Program-made: the position numbers and the translations under genes
The notes under the pieces: model-generated
The model's database searches: none
What the model saw: the letters and a program-made list of their open reading frames with translations, nothing else
Told to the model about the DNA's origin: nothing
From: Sinorhizobium shofinae
GTDB taxonomy: Bacteria > Pseudomonadota > Alphaproteobacteria > Rhizobiales > Rhizobiaceae
Assembly: GCA_001704765.1 (NCBI GenBank)
Contig: MBFK01000177.1
Coordinates: 1-64,000 of the forward strand
Length of the DNA: 64,000 bases
Direction: 5' to 3'
In this document: in pieces, positions 1 through 8,345 of the stretch
Layout of the letters: each line of letters starts with the position of its first letter
How positions within the stretch are numbered: the stretch's first letter is position 1

Positions 1-226
1 CTCATGCGAAACACGACGTCCGAGAAAATCGGGCGGGAGAATTTCTATGCCTGCTGCTTGAAAAGGCGAACATGAGAGTGGGCTGATACCGCCGCATCGC
101 CTCGATCCTCCAATGGCCAAAAGGACAGTGCAGACGGCAGGAAGCCATTCGGGCTGTCTTCGAGCACAGCCTGCTGGATGCCATGCTCGGCGCAAATTGG
201 GAACGCCCTGAGCTTGGTACGTCCGA
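1..226. other. Window edge, no gene assigned
   Basis: No convincing coding region. Short open frames exist on both strands, but none carries a recognisable motif or a start with a ribosome binding site. On the plus strand a 23-codon frame beginning at base 4 could be the tail of a gene or chance. The segment lies just past the stop codon of the minus-strand flavoprotein gene. Confidence 0.3.
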
Positions 227-1687
227 TTACATCGACCGGATCGTGATTGTCCGCGTCGTTGCGAAACTCATCGCCAGGATCTGTTGGGCGATCCTTTCTG
301 CCTGGGCCGCGATCTCCGGCACGCCGGTGAGTTCGCCGAAGGTCCCACGCGCCAGCGGCCCGGCGATAAACAGGTCCTCTACTGGATAGCCGTCCCGCGC
401 CAAGGCGCGGCTGTCGTGATCGCACGCGATGCCGAGACCGCGCGGGTCCTTCGTGAGGAGGCCGAGGCGTTCCAACCCGGCAAGACAGCCCTGGCTGCCG
501 ATAACGTTCCTGTGGTCGGGTCCGGTCGCCACGAGGACCCACTGTGCAGCGCGGTGCTCCACCGTCCCGTGCGGTTTCGTCGCAATGTCGATGGCGATCT
601 CCTCGCGGCCGGGCTGGACTGCAACGATCCGTCCGGTACAGGCTCGGAGCCCGCCCGCCGCTTTTTCGCGATCGACCAGGTCGGCGATCTGCGGCGGCAT
701 ACGAAAGCGGTGCGCTTCGAAGCGCCGGCGAAGATGACGGAGAACGCGTTGCTGTTCGACGAGCGGCAATGCCCGCCAGATGGCTTGCCCCTGGTGGCGC
801 AAGGCCTCGAAGACGCTCTGCCAGGGCAGGCCGTTTTCCGTCACCTCCTTAAGCGCGAAGCGCACTCGCTTCAGGAGAGAAAGTGCGGTGTTTGGAACCC
901 CGATAAGGAAGTCGCCATGCGGCGCGAAGTCGCCAGCGGCCTGCGGCTGCGGCAGATGTCCTGTTCTCGAAAAGAGCGTGATCTCCGCGTGATGGCGTCG
1001 AGCTCGCAACGCTGCCACGGCGTCGAGAGCCGTCAGACCGGCGCCGGCGACGAAGACCTTGTCGTTCGGGCGTATCGCATGGAGAGCATCAGGCCGCGAA
1101 GGGTTCGTTATGAAGCGAGGATCGCTGCTCAGGTGAGAGGCAAGCTCCCTTGGCGGGGTCGGCGGCGGATGGCCGGTCGCAACAACGACGACGTCTGCCT
1201 GCAATATCGCGCCGCCATCTCCCTCGATCTGCCAGTGGCCGTGCCGACGGTGAATGCGCTCGACGCGCTCGCGCAGATGCTTGACGATTCCGCTTTCGAG
1301 AAAGGGCTGGATCTGCTCGGCCATGAAGGCGGCAAAATCGCCTCTTCGCGCATAGATCGCGCCATTCGCCTCGGCACCCGGATCCCGCTCGAGACGCCCC
1401 GAGTTGGACAGCCAGCGGACAAAGGCTTGCGGATCGCCCGGTACCGCCCGCATCCGGTGGGCCGCGACATTGAGGCGAAGCGACGGATCATCGGTATGGT
1501 AGGCCAAGCCGCCACAGAGATGCGCCCGGGGTTCGAGGACGACGATTTCGTGAGGCCAGTATTGCCCGTGCAGGGCAAGCAGCCGCGCGATCGTGGCTCC
1601 GGTGAAGCCTCCGCCGACAATGACCACTCTGCTGATTGTCGGCACCGGCGAGACTTGCTTCTGCAATGGCAGCGTTATACGCAGCAT
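227..1687 (-). CDS. FAD/NAD(P)-binding protein (NAD_binding_9 type)
   Basis: A 486-residue soluble flavoprotein-like protein. Residues 21-30 hold a dinucleotide-binding GGGFTG loop that opens a Rossmann fold. An ATG-type strand (VVVATGHPPP) lies near residue 170 and a second GAGLTALDAV glycine loop near residue 215, the arrangement of FAD-NAD(P)-binding proteins of the YdhS/HI0933-like superfamily. The ATG start follows an AGGGAG ribosome binding site. The gene is divergent from a flavin reductase gene, and the shared intergenic region holds two BioR-like boxes. The substrate is unknown; a redox role with the neighbouring reductase is inference from position only. Confidence 0.8.
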   Translation of the reverse strand: MLRITLPLQKQVSPVPTISRVVIVGGGFTGATIARLLALHGQYWPHEIVVLEPRAHLCGGLAYHTDDPSLRLNVAAHRMRAVPGDPQAFVRWLSNSGRLERDPGAEANGAIYARRGDFAAFMAEQIQPFLESGIVKHLRERVERIHRRHGHWQIEGDGGAILQADVVVVATGHPPPTPPRELASHLSSDPRFITNPSRPDALHAIRPNDKVFVAGAGLTALDAVAALRARRHHAEITLFSRTGHLPQPQAAGDFAPHGDFLIGVPNTALSLLKRVRFALKEVTENGLPWQSVFEALRHQGQAIWRALPLVEQQRVLRHLRRRFEAHRFRMPPQIADLVDREKAAGGLRACTGRIVAVQPGREEIAIDIATKPHGTVEHRAAQWVLVATGPDHRNVIGSQGCLAGLERLGLLTKDPRGLGIACDHDSRALARDGYPVEDLFIAGPLARGTFGELTGVPEIAAQAERIAQQILAMSFATTRTITIRSM

Positions 1688-1747
1688 TCCGATCTCCCTT
1701 CGGTTCGAGCGGCGGCTTCCAAGTGCCCCTTGCGGCCTATGGTCATA

Positions 1748-1770
1748 TTTTCTATAAACTATATAGATAA
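1748..1770. promoter_or_regulatory. Pair of BioR-like boxes in divergent promoter
   Basis: TTTTCTATAA (1748-1757) and ATATAGATAA (1761-1770) each differ by one base from the alphaproteobacterial BioR consensus TTATCTATAA or its reverse complement. They face each other with a 3-base gap, between the flavoprotein (start 1687) and flavin reductase (start 1853). The match is direct; binding by BioR is inference. The stretch is also AT-rich enough to serve as a -10 region. Confidence 0.4.
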
Positions 1771-1852
1771 AGAAATTCGATGTCTATGGGAGCCGTGCCG
1801 CCGCTGCTACCAATCGAGCAACCCTGGAATTGCGGAAGAGAGGAGTGATGGG

Positions 1853-2401
1853 ATGTCGGTTCAGCCTTCAGTGCGGACCTTCGATGTCGAAGGGATCGCC
1901 AGCCATTCCACGAGCCGGCCGGCCGATGCCGACAGTTTGAAGAAGGCATTACGCTCCTTGGGCGGCGGCGTCAGCATCATAACGGCAGGAGAGGGCGCAG
2001 CGCGGACCGGGGCCACGGTCACATCGGCCACGGCTCTCTCCGTCGAGCCGCCGCGTATGCTCGTCTCGCTCAATCGTTCCTCCTCGACCTGGCCCGTCGT
2101 CGAACGGTTCGGTCATTTCTGCGTCAACATCGTCGGCGAACACCACGAAGTGCTTGCCAACCAATTCGCCGGCCGCGGTGGGCTCAAGGGCCAGGATCGC
2201 TATCGTGGTGCCGAATGGACCCGCCTTGCCAGCGGAGCGCCGGTCCTTCAGGATGCGGTGGCGGCCATCGACTGCGAGGTCGAGGAGGCCATTGAACGGC
2301 ACAGCCACGCAATCGTGCTTGGCCGTGTGGTCGGCATACGCATCGGCGGAGGCGGATCCCTGATCTACCGGGAAGGCCGGTACTTTGCGCTTTCCCGCTA
2401 G
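1853..2401 (+). CDS. Flavin reductase family protein
   Basis: A 182-residue FMN/FAD-binding split-barrel protein of the flavin reductase (HpaC / DIM6-NTAB) family, which uses NAD(P)H to supply reduced flavin to partner monooxygenases. Typical features are LKKALRSLGGGVSIITA near the N-terminus, the TSATALSVEPPRMLVSLNRSSS block that contacts flavin, FCVNIVGE, and a terminal DGAPVL/IDCEVE-type stretch. The open frame continues upstream only as antisense of the flavoprotein gene. The ATG at 1853 follows GAGGAG and gives the usual family length. No oxygenase partner is adjacent; the acyl-CoA-dehydrogenase-like protein about 500 bases downstream is a possible flavin-using partner (inference). Confidence 0.88.
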   Translation: MSVQPSVRTFDVEGIASHSTSRPADADSLKKALRSLGGGVSIITAGEGAARTGATVTSATALSVEPPRMLVSLNRSSSTWPVVERFGHFCVNIVGEHHEVLANQFAGRGGLKGQDRYRGAEWTRLASGAPVLQDAVAAIDCEVEEAIERHSHAIVLGRVVGIRIGGGGSLIYREGRYFALSR

Positions 2402-2445
2402 AGGCGGAGGAAGCGAATGCGCGCGCTTTTCCGCCCGGATTCACC
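2399..2445. repeat. Rhizobial intergenic repeat, copy 1 (diverged)
   Basis: This stretch begins at the TAG stop of the flavin reductase and aligns, with small gaps, to 2761-2803 and 56045-56088. Shared blocks are TAGAGnGGnA, a GnGAnTGnnCGCG core and GCCCGGAT near the right end. It resembles the abundant short palindromic repeats of rhizobial intergenic regions and is the most diverged of the three copies. Confidence 0.5.
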
Positions 2446-2474
2446 CAAACGACCGGACCGACCAGCCGGCGCAT

Positions 2475-2484
2475 ACTGTACAGT
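2475..2484. promoter_or_regulatory. Perfect 10-bp palindrome ACTGTACAGT
   Basis: A perfect 10-base palindrome followed by an AT-rich stretch and lying 85 bases ahead of a small open frame starting at 2569. It could be a repressor site; no regulator is assigned. Confidence 0.2.
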
Positions 2485-2568
2485 TTATATCGAAATTATT
2501 GACGAATGAGCAGAATGCGGCGACACTATCCGCCGGCTCACGAAGGGTTCAACGGGAGGAATGACCAA

Positions 2569-2763
2569 ATGCCGCTCGGTATTGTGAACTTTTCCTTCGA
2601 TCTTTTCGCGCCTTGGCGCGAGCAGGCCCGGCTGAGGGATATCGGCTCGGAGAGCGCGCCCGAGAAAGCAGCCGATGAGATGAAGACCGGCGCGGTCGAG
2701 CGAAGCGACGAGGAACAGACACGCGAGCAGGCGCTGTTCTGGGGATTGTTCCCGGTTCTCTAG
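2569..2763 (+). CDS. Small hypothetical protein (64 aa)
   Basis: A short open frame of 64 codons starting at the ATG at 2569, behind GGGAGG with good spacing. The product starts MPLGIVNFSFDLFAPW, has a charged middle rich in Glu, Lys and Arg, and ends in a hydrophobic tail (ALFWGLFPVL). No signal peptide, clear membrane segment or known domain is visible. Support comes from the ribosome binding site and the non-random N-terminus; no function is proposed. A rhizobial repeat begins at its stop codon. Confidence 0.4.
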   Translation: MPLGIVNFSFDLFAPWREQARLRDIGSESAPEKAADEMKTGAVERSDEEQTREQALFWGLFPVL

Positions 2764-2803
2764 AGCGGGATGGCGAGTGTACGCGGCCTCAGCCCGGATA
2801 CCG
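2761..2803. repeat. Rhizobial intergenic repeat, copy 2
   Basis: Starts at the stop codon of the small open frame with TAGAGCGGGATG, then AGTGTACGCGGC, and ends in GGATACCG. It aligns almost base for base with 56045-56088 behind bioZ and more loosely with 2399-2445. Confidence 0.6.
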
Positions 2804-2903
2804 GTCCGCTCAATTGAATGGGGGCCGGCCGCTCCGTCCGAAGCCGCCTTCACAATCGAACTGCCGGTCCGGCCGGGCCAGCATCAGCAAGGATGCATGA
2901 GAG

Positions 2904-3887
2904 ATGGGATCCATTACACATCTGCATGAGCGTCTGCGACCGGTGCCGCATCGAATTGCCTCCGACGAGGAAGTGTTGACGGCGGCCGGCGAGGTTGTCG
3001 CACTCGGCGCCGATGCTCCGGCCGTTGTTCTGGCAGACGCCCTGACGCGGTGCGGCCTCCTGGCTATCTCCATCCCCTCGGATTTCGATGGCGCCGACGT
3101 ATCGAACGGATTGATAGCCCAGGCCGTTTCGCAGATCGCCGAAGTGCAGCCGGCCGCCGCCGGCGCCCTGGTCAACCACCTCCGCGCGCTCGAATTGGTC
3201 CGCAACGCCGGCAGCGAAGAACAGCGGCGCAGCATCTATTTGCGCGTGGCTTCTGGTGAGAGGCTGTCGGCAGCGGGCGCTGGAGGTCAGGCTGCAACGC
3301 AACGCTACATTCCCGATGGTATCGGGTTCAAATTGAGCGGTGCACTCGAGGCGGCCAGTCTCGGCGAGCCGGATTGGTTCGCCGTGCTGGCGCGAAACGA
3401 CGCCGAGGCGCCGAGCCTGTTGCTCGTCCAGCGTGGCAGCACCCAGGCCGATATCGTCCGCGCTGGCGAGCCGGCACTCTACCGTCTCGGCGAGGCGCAT
3501 GTGCCGGCCGACTCGGTGCTTGCCCTTAACCGCGATGCCCTGCTTCTTTCTCGATCGCTCGGGACTATCCTTCATGCCGCAACCGTCCTCGGCGAAAAAC
3601 GCCGTCACCTCGCCGCAACTCTGGCATTGTGGCGCGGCGGCCAACCTTCGCAAAACCGGCCCTGGGATGAGCGGATCGGACGGCTCCAGGTCGAGATCGA
3701 GACGCTGGCGGCGCTGATCGATCGGGCCTCGACCGCCCTCGACCTGGCACAGGTCAATTCCACGCCGGCCGGTGTCCTTGAGGTGGGCAGAGTTGCTACT
3801 GCGATCGAAATCGCCGCTCCGTGCGACGGCGCGCGCGACGCCGACCGCCTGCTGGCCGAGCTCGGGCGTACGCTGTTTACCGGATAG
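2904..3887 (+). CDS. Acyl-CoA dehydrogenase-like flavoprotein, short
   Basis: A 327-residue homologue of the acyl-CoA dehydrogenase fold, closest in style to the SfnB/DszC-type flavin-dependent enzymes of sulfur and thioester metabolism. The N-terminal helical part contains LTRCGLLAISIPSDFDGADV, followed by the helical QAVSQIAEVQPAAAGALVNH segment and a beta-domain with PDGIGFKLSG. Family members usually have about 380-400 residues; this one stops early and lacks the normal C-terminal helices and the HDP-type ending, so activity is doubtful. The next gene, 17 bases on and convergent, encodes an Rrf2 regulator. Possible use of flavin reduced by the 1853-2401 product is inference. Confidence 0.7.
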   Translation: MGSITHLHERLRPVPHRIASDEEVLTAAGEVVALGADAPAVVLADALTRCGLLAISIPSDFDGADVSNGLIAQAVSQIAEVQPAAAGALVNHLRALELVRNAGSEEQRRSIYLRVASGERLSAAGAGGQAATQRYIPDGIGFKLSGALEAASLGEPDWFAVLARNDAEAPSLLLVQRGSTQADIVRAGEPALYRLGEAHVPADSVLALNRDALLLSRSLGTILHAATVLGEKRRHLAATLALWRGGQPSQNRPWDERIGRLQVEIETLAALIDRASTALDLAQVNSTPAGVLEVGRVATAIEIAAPCDGARDADRLLAELGRTLFTG

Positions 3888-3903
3888 GAGCGTAAGGCCT
3901 AGC

Positions 3904-4359
3904 CTATTCGCCGGCGATGAGCGCGTCCGCGACGGTTTCCTTGCGATCCTTGGCGACGAACTGCGCAAGCGTCATGTTGTCGAGAATGGTCGCGATCGCG
4001 TCGCGAACCTCGGTCATCGACAGGCGAACCTGACAGCCGACCGGGTCGTTGCAGTCGTCGCAGGCTTCGAAAGCCGTCCGGCTCGCACAGCGGATGGGAG
4101 CGAGCGGCCCGTCAAGCGCGCGGATGACCTGGCCGATCATGATTTCCGAGGCGGGTTTCGACAGCGAATAGCCGCCGTTGGGACCCTTCTTCGAGCGCAG
4201 GATGCCGGTGTTGCGCAGTTCCAAGAGGATCGTGTCGAGGAACTTCTTTGGAATATTGTTGCGTGTCGCAATCTCCGTCACGAACGCGGTTTCTCCAGGA
4301 CCAAGGCGTGCCAGATCAACAAGCGCCTTCAATCCGTACTTGCCTTTTTTCGTAAGCAT
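3904..4359 (-). CDS. Rrf2 family transcriptional regulator
   Basis: A 151-residue Rrf2-family DNA-binding regulator. The winged helix-turn-helix fills the N-terminal half (MLTKKGKYGLKAL, then a LDTILLELRNTGILRSKKGPNGGYSL recognition region with the family's GxxGGY wing). Four cysteines follow at 91, 100, 103 and 109, in the place where IscR, NsrR and RirA bind an Fe-S cluster. Cluster binding is therefore plausible but unproven, and the spacing differs from IscR. The ATG at 4359 is preferred over an upstream in-frame start because family members begin at this MLTKKxxYGL motif. Confidence 0.88.
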   Translation of the reverse strand: MLTKKGKYGLKALVDLARLGPGETAFVTEIATRNNIPKKFLDTILLELRNTGILRSKKGPNGGYSLSKPASEIMIGQVIRALDGPLAPIRCASRTAFEACDDCNDPVGCQVRLSMTEVRDAIATILDNMTLAQFVAKDRKETVADALIAGE

Positions 4360-4431
4360 TGTGGGACTCGGATGGTGTCGATCGCGCACGTGCCGGATGG
4401 CGACGCGCAAAGAACGAAAATCTATTATTTC

Positions 4432-4442
4432 TTACTAAGTAA
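4432..4442. promoter_or_regulatory. Palindrome upstream of the Rrf2 gene
   Basis: TTACTAAGTAA is an 11-base dyad centred on one base, 73 bases ahead of the Rrf2 start and set in AT-rich flanks. Autoregulatory binding by the Rrf2 protein is a reasonable guess, since members of the family commonly repress their own promoter. Confidence 0.3.
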
Positions 4443-4733
4443 ATAGTTTTTGGAGATTTAATGCGCAAGTGAGTTCAGCTGAAACTGCTACTCCATGGCG
4501 ATGAATTTTGGGTCACTCACGTAAGAATCATTGATTTGACCTGATTTATATAGCCTAACCCGTTGCGAGCGGGCAGAAAACGCACTCATTTCTCATTTTT
4601 TCCCATTCGTTCGGCAGGGGCGATGCCGCTTGCGATGTGACGGACCAGGCATTCTGGTCAAGCACCCGGTCATCAGCCCGGCTTCCCCGACAGAGGCATC
4701 GGGCGTGTCGGCAGGCCTATGCTGTCCTGGCCG
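4443..4733. other. Intergenic region, no gene seen
   Basis: The stretch lies between the Rrf2 promoter and the 3' end of the oxidase operon. It starts AT-rich and turns GC-rich. A short GTCCTG/CAGGAC hairpin (4724-4740) overlaps the stop codon of the subunit IV gene; it has no T-run, so it is a weak terminator candidate. Confidence 0.4.
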
Positions 4734-5090
4734 TCAGGACCCCGTGCCGAAGAAGGCGAGGCGGGTGAAAAGGATGTAATTCGACTCCGATACCATTAGC
4801 GCCACGAAAACGAGGACCAGCAGCGGCGGCAGCAGGATCGCGTAGATCAGCGCGAGACGCTCCCAGGCCATATGCATGAACACCGCGACGATAAGCCCGG
4901 CCTTCAGCATCATGAATATCAGGATGAGCGACCAGCGAAGATATCCCTGCAACCCGAAATAATCGACCAGGTAGGAAAAGGTGCTGAGCACGAAGAGCAG
5001 GCCCCAGACCAGCAGGTAGAGCTTGATCGGGTGTTGTTGCTGTTGCGCATGAGCCACGTGTTGTGCGGCATGTGCCTCGGCATGAGCCAT
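4734..5090 (-). CDS. Cytochrome c oxidase subunit IV family protein
   Basis: A 118-residue membrane protein of the prokaryotic cytochrome c oxidase subunit IV family. A His/Ala/Gln-rich cytoplasmic head (about 20 residues) is followed by three hydrophobic segments (near 24-42, 50-70 and 80-100), the second bearing LKAGLIVAVFMHM, the family hallmark. It is the last gene of the oxidase operon, 10 bases after the second subunit III gene. The ATG at 5090 follows GAGGAGGG; longer upstream frames would read into the preceding gene. Confidence 0.85.
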   Translation of the reverse strand: MAHAEAHAAQHVAHAQQQQHPIKLYLLVWGLLFVLSTFSYLVDYFGLQGYLRWSLILIFMMLKAGLIVAVFMHMAWERLALIYAILLPPLLVLVFVALMVSESNYILFTRLAFFGTGS

Positions 5091-5100
5091 GGTGCCCTCC

Positions 5101-5823
5101 TCACCAGAGATAGAAGAATGCGAAGATGAAAACCCAGACCAGATCGACGAAGTGCCAATAAAGGCCGGTGATCTCGACGATCTCGTAGCGGCCCTTGCGG
5201 CTGGTGAAGAAGCCGCGCCGCTCCGTGTCGAAATCACCGCGCCAGACCTTGCGCGCGATGATCAACAGAAAGATCACGCCGAACGTGACATGGGTGCCGT
5301 GGAAACCGGTGATCATGAAGAAGGAGGAGCCGAATTGCGCCGCTCCCCAGGGATTGCCCCAGGGTCGTACGCCTTCGGCGATCAGCTTCGACCACTCGAA
5401 GGCCTGCATGCCGACGAAGGTGGCGCCAAAAAGGGCGGTGATCAGCATCAGTATGGCGGTCTTGCGCCGGTCGCGGCGATAACCGCAGTTGACCGCCATC
5501 GCCATGGTGCCGCTGCTCGAGATCAGGACGAAGGTCATGATCGCGATCAGGATCAGCGGCACGTGCGCTCCGGCGATCTCGAGGGCGAAGACCTCGCTCG
5601 GATTTGGCCAGGGAACGGTCGTCGCCATCCGCGCCGACATATAGGCGAGCAGGAAGCAGCCGAAGATGAAGGTGTCGCTCAAGAGAAAGATCCACATCAT
5701 GGCCTTTCCCCAGGAGACGTGCTTGAACGCGCGCTGGTCCGAGGCCCAGTCCGACGCCAGCCCAGCCAAACCGGCCGGGCGAGGAAGCGTTTCTGCTGCG
5801 GGGGTCTTGATCGGGGCAGACAT
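5101..5823 (-). CDS. coxP: Cytochrome c oxidase subunit III (CoxP-like)
   Basis: A 240-residue heme-copper oxidase subunit III. About five to seven membrane segments are visible, starting at MMWIFLLSDTFIFGCFLLAY. The FEWSKLI segment carries the conserved acidic residue, the HGTHVTFG motif is typical, and GLYWHFVDLVWVFIF closes the protein. It is the second of two subunit III-type genes in the operon, the arrangement known for coxMNOP of Bradyrhizobium. The gene name rests on order and family, not on a full alignment. Confidence 0.85.
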   Translation of the reverse strand: MSAPIKTPAAETLPRPAGLAGLASDWASDQRAFKHVSWGKAMMWIFLLSDTFIFGCFLLAYMSARMATTVPWPNPSEVFALEIAGAHVPLILIAIMTFVLISSSGTMAMAVNCGYRRDRRKTAILMLITALFGATFVGMQAFEWSKLIAEGVRPWGNPWGAAQFGSSFFMITGFHGTHVTFGVIFLLIIARKVWRGDFDTERRGFFTSRKGRYEIVEITGLYWHFVDLVWVFIFAFFYLW

Positions 5824-5835
5824 TGTCAGCGGTTC

Positions 5836-6534
5836 CTATGTCAGGAGTTGGCGGCAGAAATCGACGACGTCGCTGGCCCAGCCGGAAAAGAGGGCGAAGA
5901 GCACCAGCCAGACGAACAGCATGAAATGCCAGTAGATGGCGCATAGCTCGACTGTAAGACGCATTCTGCGGTCGAGGGGCCTGCCCCAGGCGCGAACGGT
6001 GAGCCGGCCGAGCGCGACAAGTCCGCCGACGATGTGCAGACCATGCATGCCGGTCAGCAGGTAGAAGAAGCTGTTGGCGGGGTTGTTGGCCAAAAGATAG
6101 CCGGCGGCCGTCAGCTCGCGCCAGGCGAAAAGTTGCCCGACGAGAAAGGCCAGGCCCGCCGCCAAGGCCGCAAGCAGAGCGGTTCGGGTCGTCTCGTCAT
6201 TCCGCCGTTCCGTCTCCACCTTCGCCCAGTGCAAAGCGACGCTGCCGACGGCGAGGATGCCCGTATTGACCCAGAGGAAACCGGGCAGCGGCAGAGAGCT
6301 CCAGTCGGACGAGGCCATGCGCATGAAATAGGCGCTGATGGCAAGCGAGAAGAGGGCGCCGACGACGCCGAGGAAGACGCCGAGACCGGTTTTTGCCGCC
6401 GGCGGCGGTGCGCCGCTTCTACGGTCGTGGGCGTGACCGACTTCGAGCCAAGGTCGCGAGGCCAGCCGCTGCTGGGCGAGCCACCAGACCATGACGGCGG
6501 CGACTGCCGCGAGGAAAATCGCGGCGACGCTCAT
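5836..6534 (-). CDS. coxO: Cytochrome c oxidase subunit III (CoxO-like)
   Basis: A 232-residue multispanning protein of the subunit III superfamily, more diverged than its downstream neighbour. Conserved parts are YLLTGMHGLHIVGG and the final IYWHFMLFVWLVLFAL segment, equivalent to HGxHV and YWHFVDLVW in canonical subunit III. It overlaps the end of the subunit I gene by four bases (ATGA), suggesting translational coupling. With the next gene it may form a split or duplicated subunit III. Confidence 0.82.
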   Translation of the reverse strand: MSVAAIFLAAVAAVMVWWLAQQRLASRPWLEVGHAHDRRSGAPPPAAKTGLGVFLGVVGALFSLAISAYFMRMASSDWSSLPLPGFLWVNTGILAVGSVALHWAKVETERRNDETTRTALLAALAAGLAFLVGQLFAWRELTAAGYLLANNPANSFFYLLTGMHGLHIVGGLVALGRLTVRAWGRPLDRRMRLTVELCAIYWHFMLFVWLVLFALFSGWASDVVDFCRQLLT

Positions 6535-8312
6535 GAGATCGCCTCATGGCCGAGGCGGCCCGGCGTCGGCTGGTTCTGCGGGATGAAATCCTCAGGCGCA
6601 CCCGGGACGCTGTAATCGTAGGCCCAGCGATAGACGACAGGCAGCTCCTTGCCCCAGTTGCCGTGCGATGGCGGCGTTTCGGGCGTCTGCCACTCTAGCG
6701 TCGTCGCCCGCCAGGGATTGCCGCCGGCGTCTCTGCCGTGGCGCAGGCTCCAGACGAGGTTGAAGAGGAAGACGATCTGCGCGGCGCCGACGATCAGCGC
6801 CATAACGCTGATGAAGGCGTTGAGGGTGTGAACGGAGTCCGCCACGAATGCCATCTCGCCGAGTTCATAGTAGCGGCGCGGCACGCCGACGAGGCCCACA
6901 TAGTGCATCGGGAAGAAGATCGCATAGGCGCCGATGAAGGTGACCCAGAAGTGAATCTGGCCGAGCACTTCGTTGAGCATGCGTCCCGTGATCTTCGGGT
7001 ACCAGTGGTAGATCGCGCCGAAGATGACCATGATCGGCGCAACGCCCATGACCATGTGGAAATGCGCGACGACGAACATGGTGTCGGAGAGCGGCACGTC
7101 GACGACGACATTGCCGAGGAAGAGCCCCGTCAACCCGCCGTTGACGAAGGTGACGATGAATGCGAGTGCGAAGAGCATCGGCAGGGTCAGGTGGATGTTC
7201 CCGCGCCAGAGCGTCAGCACCCAGTTGTAGACCTTGATCGCCGTCGGTACCGCGATGATCAGCGTTGTAGTGGCGAAGAAGAAACCGAAATAGGGGTTCA
7301 TCCCGCTGACATACATGTGGTGGGCCCACACGATGAAGGAGAGGCCGCCGATGATGACGATCGCCCAGACCATCATGCGATAGCCGAAGATGTTCTTGCG
7401 CGCATGCGTACTGATGAGATCGGAAACGATGCCGAAGGCGGGCAGGGCGACGATGTAGACCTCCGGATGGCCGAAGAACCAGAAGAGATGCTGGAAGAGA
7501 ATCGGGCTGCCGCCGCCATGTTGCAGTTGTTCGCCCATTTCAACGATTGCCGGCATGAAGAAGCTTGTGCCGAGCAGCCGGTCGAACAGCATCATGACGC
7601 AGGCCACGAAAAGGGCGGGGAAGGCGAGCAGCGCCATCACGGTTGCCGTGAAGATGCCCCAGACGGTCAGCGGCAAGCGCATCAGCGTCATGCCGCGCGC
7701 GCGACCCTGGAGCACGGTGACAACATAGTTGAGGCCGCCCATGGTAAAGCCGATGATGAAGATGATCAGCGAGAAGAGCATCAGGATGATGCCCCAGTCC
7801 TTGCCGCCGGGCGTGCCGGAAAGAACCGCCTGCGGCGGATAGAGCGTCCAGCCGGCGCCGGTTGGTCCGCCGGGGGCGAAGAAGCTCGCGACCAGGACCA
7901 GCACGGCGAGCAGGTAGATCCAGTAGCTGAGCATATTGGCGTAGGGGAACACCATGTCGCGGGCGCCGACCATCAGGGGAATGAGATAATTACCGAAGCC
8001 GCCGAGGAAGAGCGCCGTGAGCAGGTAAATCACCATGATCATGCCATGCATGGTGATGAACTGGTAGTAACGCTCGGCATCGATCAGTTCGAATGTACCG
8101 GGGAAGCCGAGCTGCAGGCGTATCAGCCAGGAGAGCACCAGCGCCACCATGCCGATGGCGATCGCCGTCGTCGCATATTGAATGGCGATAATTTTCGCGT
8201 CTTGGCTGAAGACGTAGCGCGTCCACCAGCTATGGGGATGATAAAGTTCAACATCCTCGACTTCGAGAGGTGGAAGTGCCTCGCCAATACCGGACCGGAC
8301 GTCGACCATCAT
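6531..8312 (-). CDS. coxN: Cytochrome c oxidase subunit I (CoxN-like)
   Basis: A 593-residue catalytic subunit of an A-type heme-copper oxidase with the expected twelve membrane spans. Visible ligands are His89 (MHG, low-spin heme), the HPEVY motif at 282-286 with the Cu_B His and the cross-linking Tyr, His331-His332 for Cu_B, and HFH at 417-419 for the two hemes. Asn and Asp residues near 108 and 119 fit a D-type proton channel. With the Cu_A subunit II upstream it should oxidise cytochrome c and pump protons. The gene lies between the subunit II and III genes. No heme-A or Cu-assembly genes (ctaA, ctaB, ctaG) lie in the window. Confidence 0.95.
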   Translation of the reverse strand: MMVDVRSGIGEALPPLEVEDVELYHPHSWWTRYVFSQDAKIIAIQYATTAIAIGMVALVLSWLIRLQLGFPGTFELIDAERYYQFITMHGMIMVIYLLTALFLGGFGNYLIPLMVGARDMVFPYANMLSYWIYLLAVLVLVASFFAPGGPTGAGWTLYPPQAVLSGTPGGKDWGIILMLFSLIIFIIGFTMGGLNYVVTVLQGRARGMTLMRLPLTVWGIFTATVMALLAFPALFVACVMMLFDRLLGTSFFMPAIVEMGEQLQHGGGSPILFQHLFWFFGHPEVYIVALPAFGIVSDLISTHARKNIFGYRMMVWAIVIIGGLSFIVWAHHMYVSGMNPYFGFFFATTTLIIAVPTAIKVYNWVLTLWRGNIHLTLPMLFALAFIVTFVNGGLTGLFLGNVVVDVPLSDTMFVVAHFHMVMGVAPIMVIFGAIYHWYPKITGRMLNEVLGQIHFWVTFIGAYAIFFPMHYVGLVGVPRRYYELGEMAFVADSVHTLNAFISVMALIVGAAQIVFLFNLVWSLRHGRDAGGNPWRATTLEWQTPETPPSHGNWGKELPVVYRWAYDYSVPGAPEDFIPQNQPTPGRLGHEAIS

Positions 8313-8345
8313 ATGTCCTCCCAGGTTGCTACTCCACGGCGCCTC

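Noticed and set aside
284..1852. Long plus-strand open frame running into the flavin reductase
   Set aside because: It is the antisense of the well-supported FAD/NAD(P)-binding gene. Family similarity starts only at 1853, where a ribosome binding site stands.
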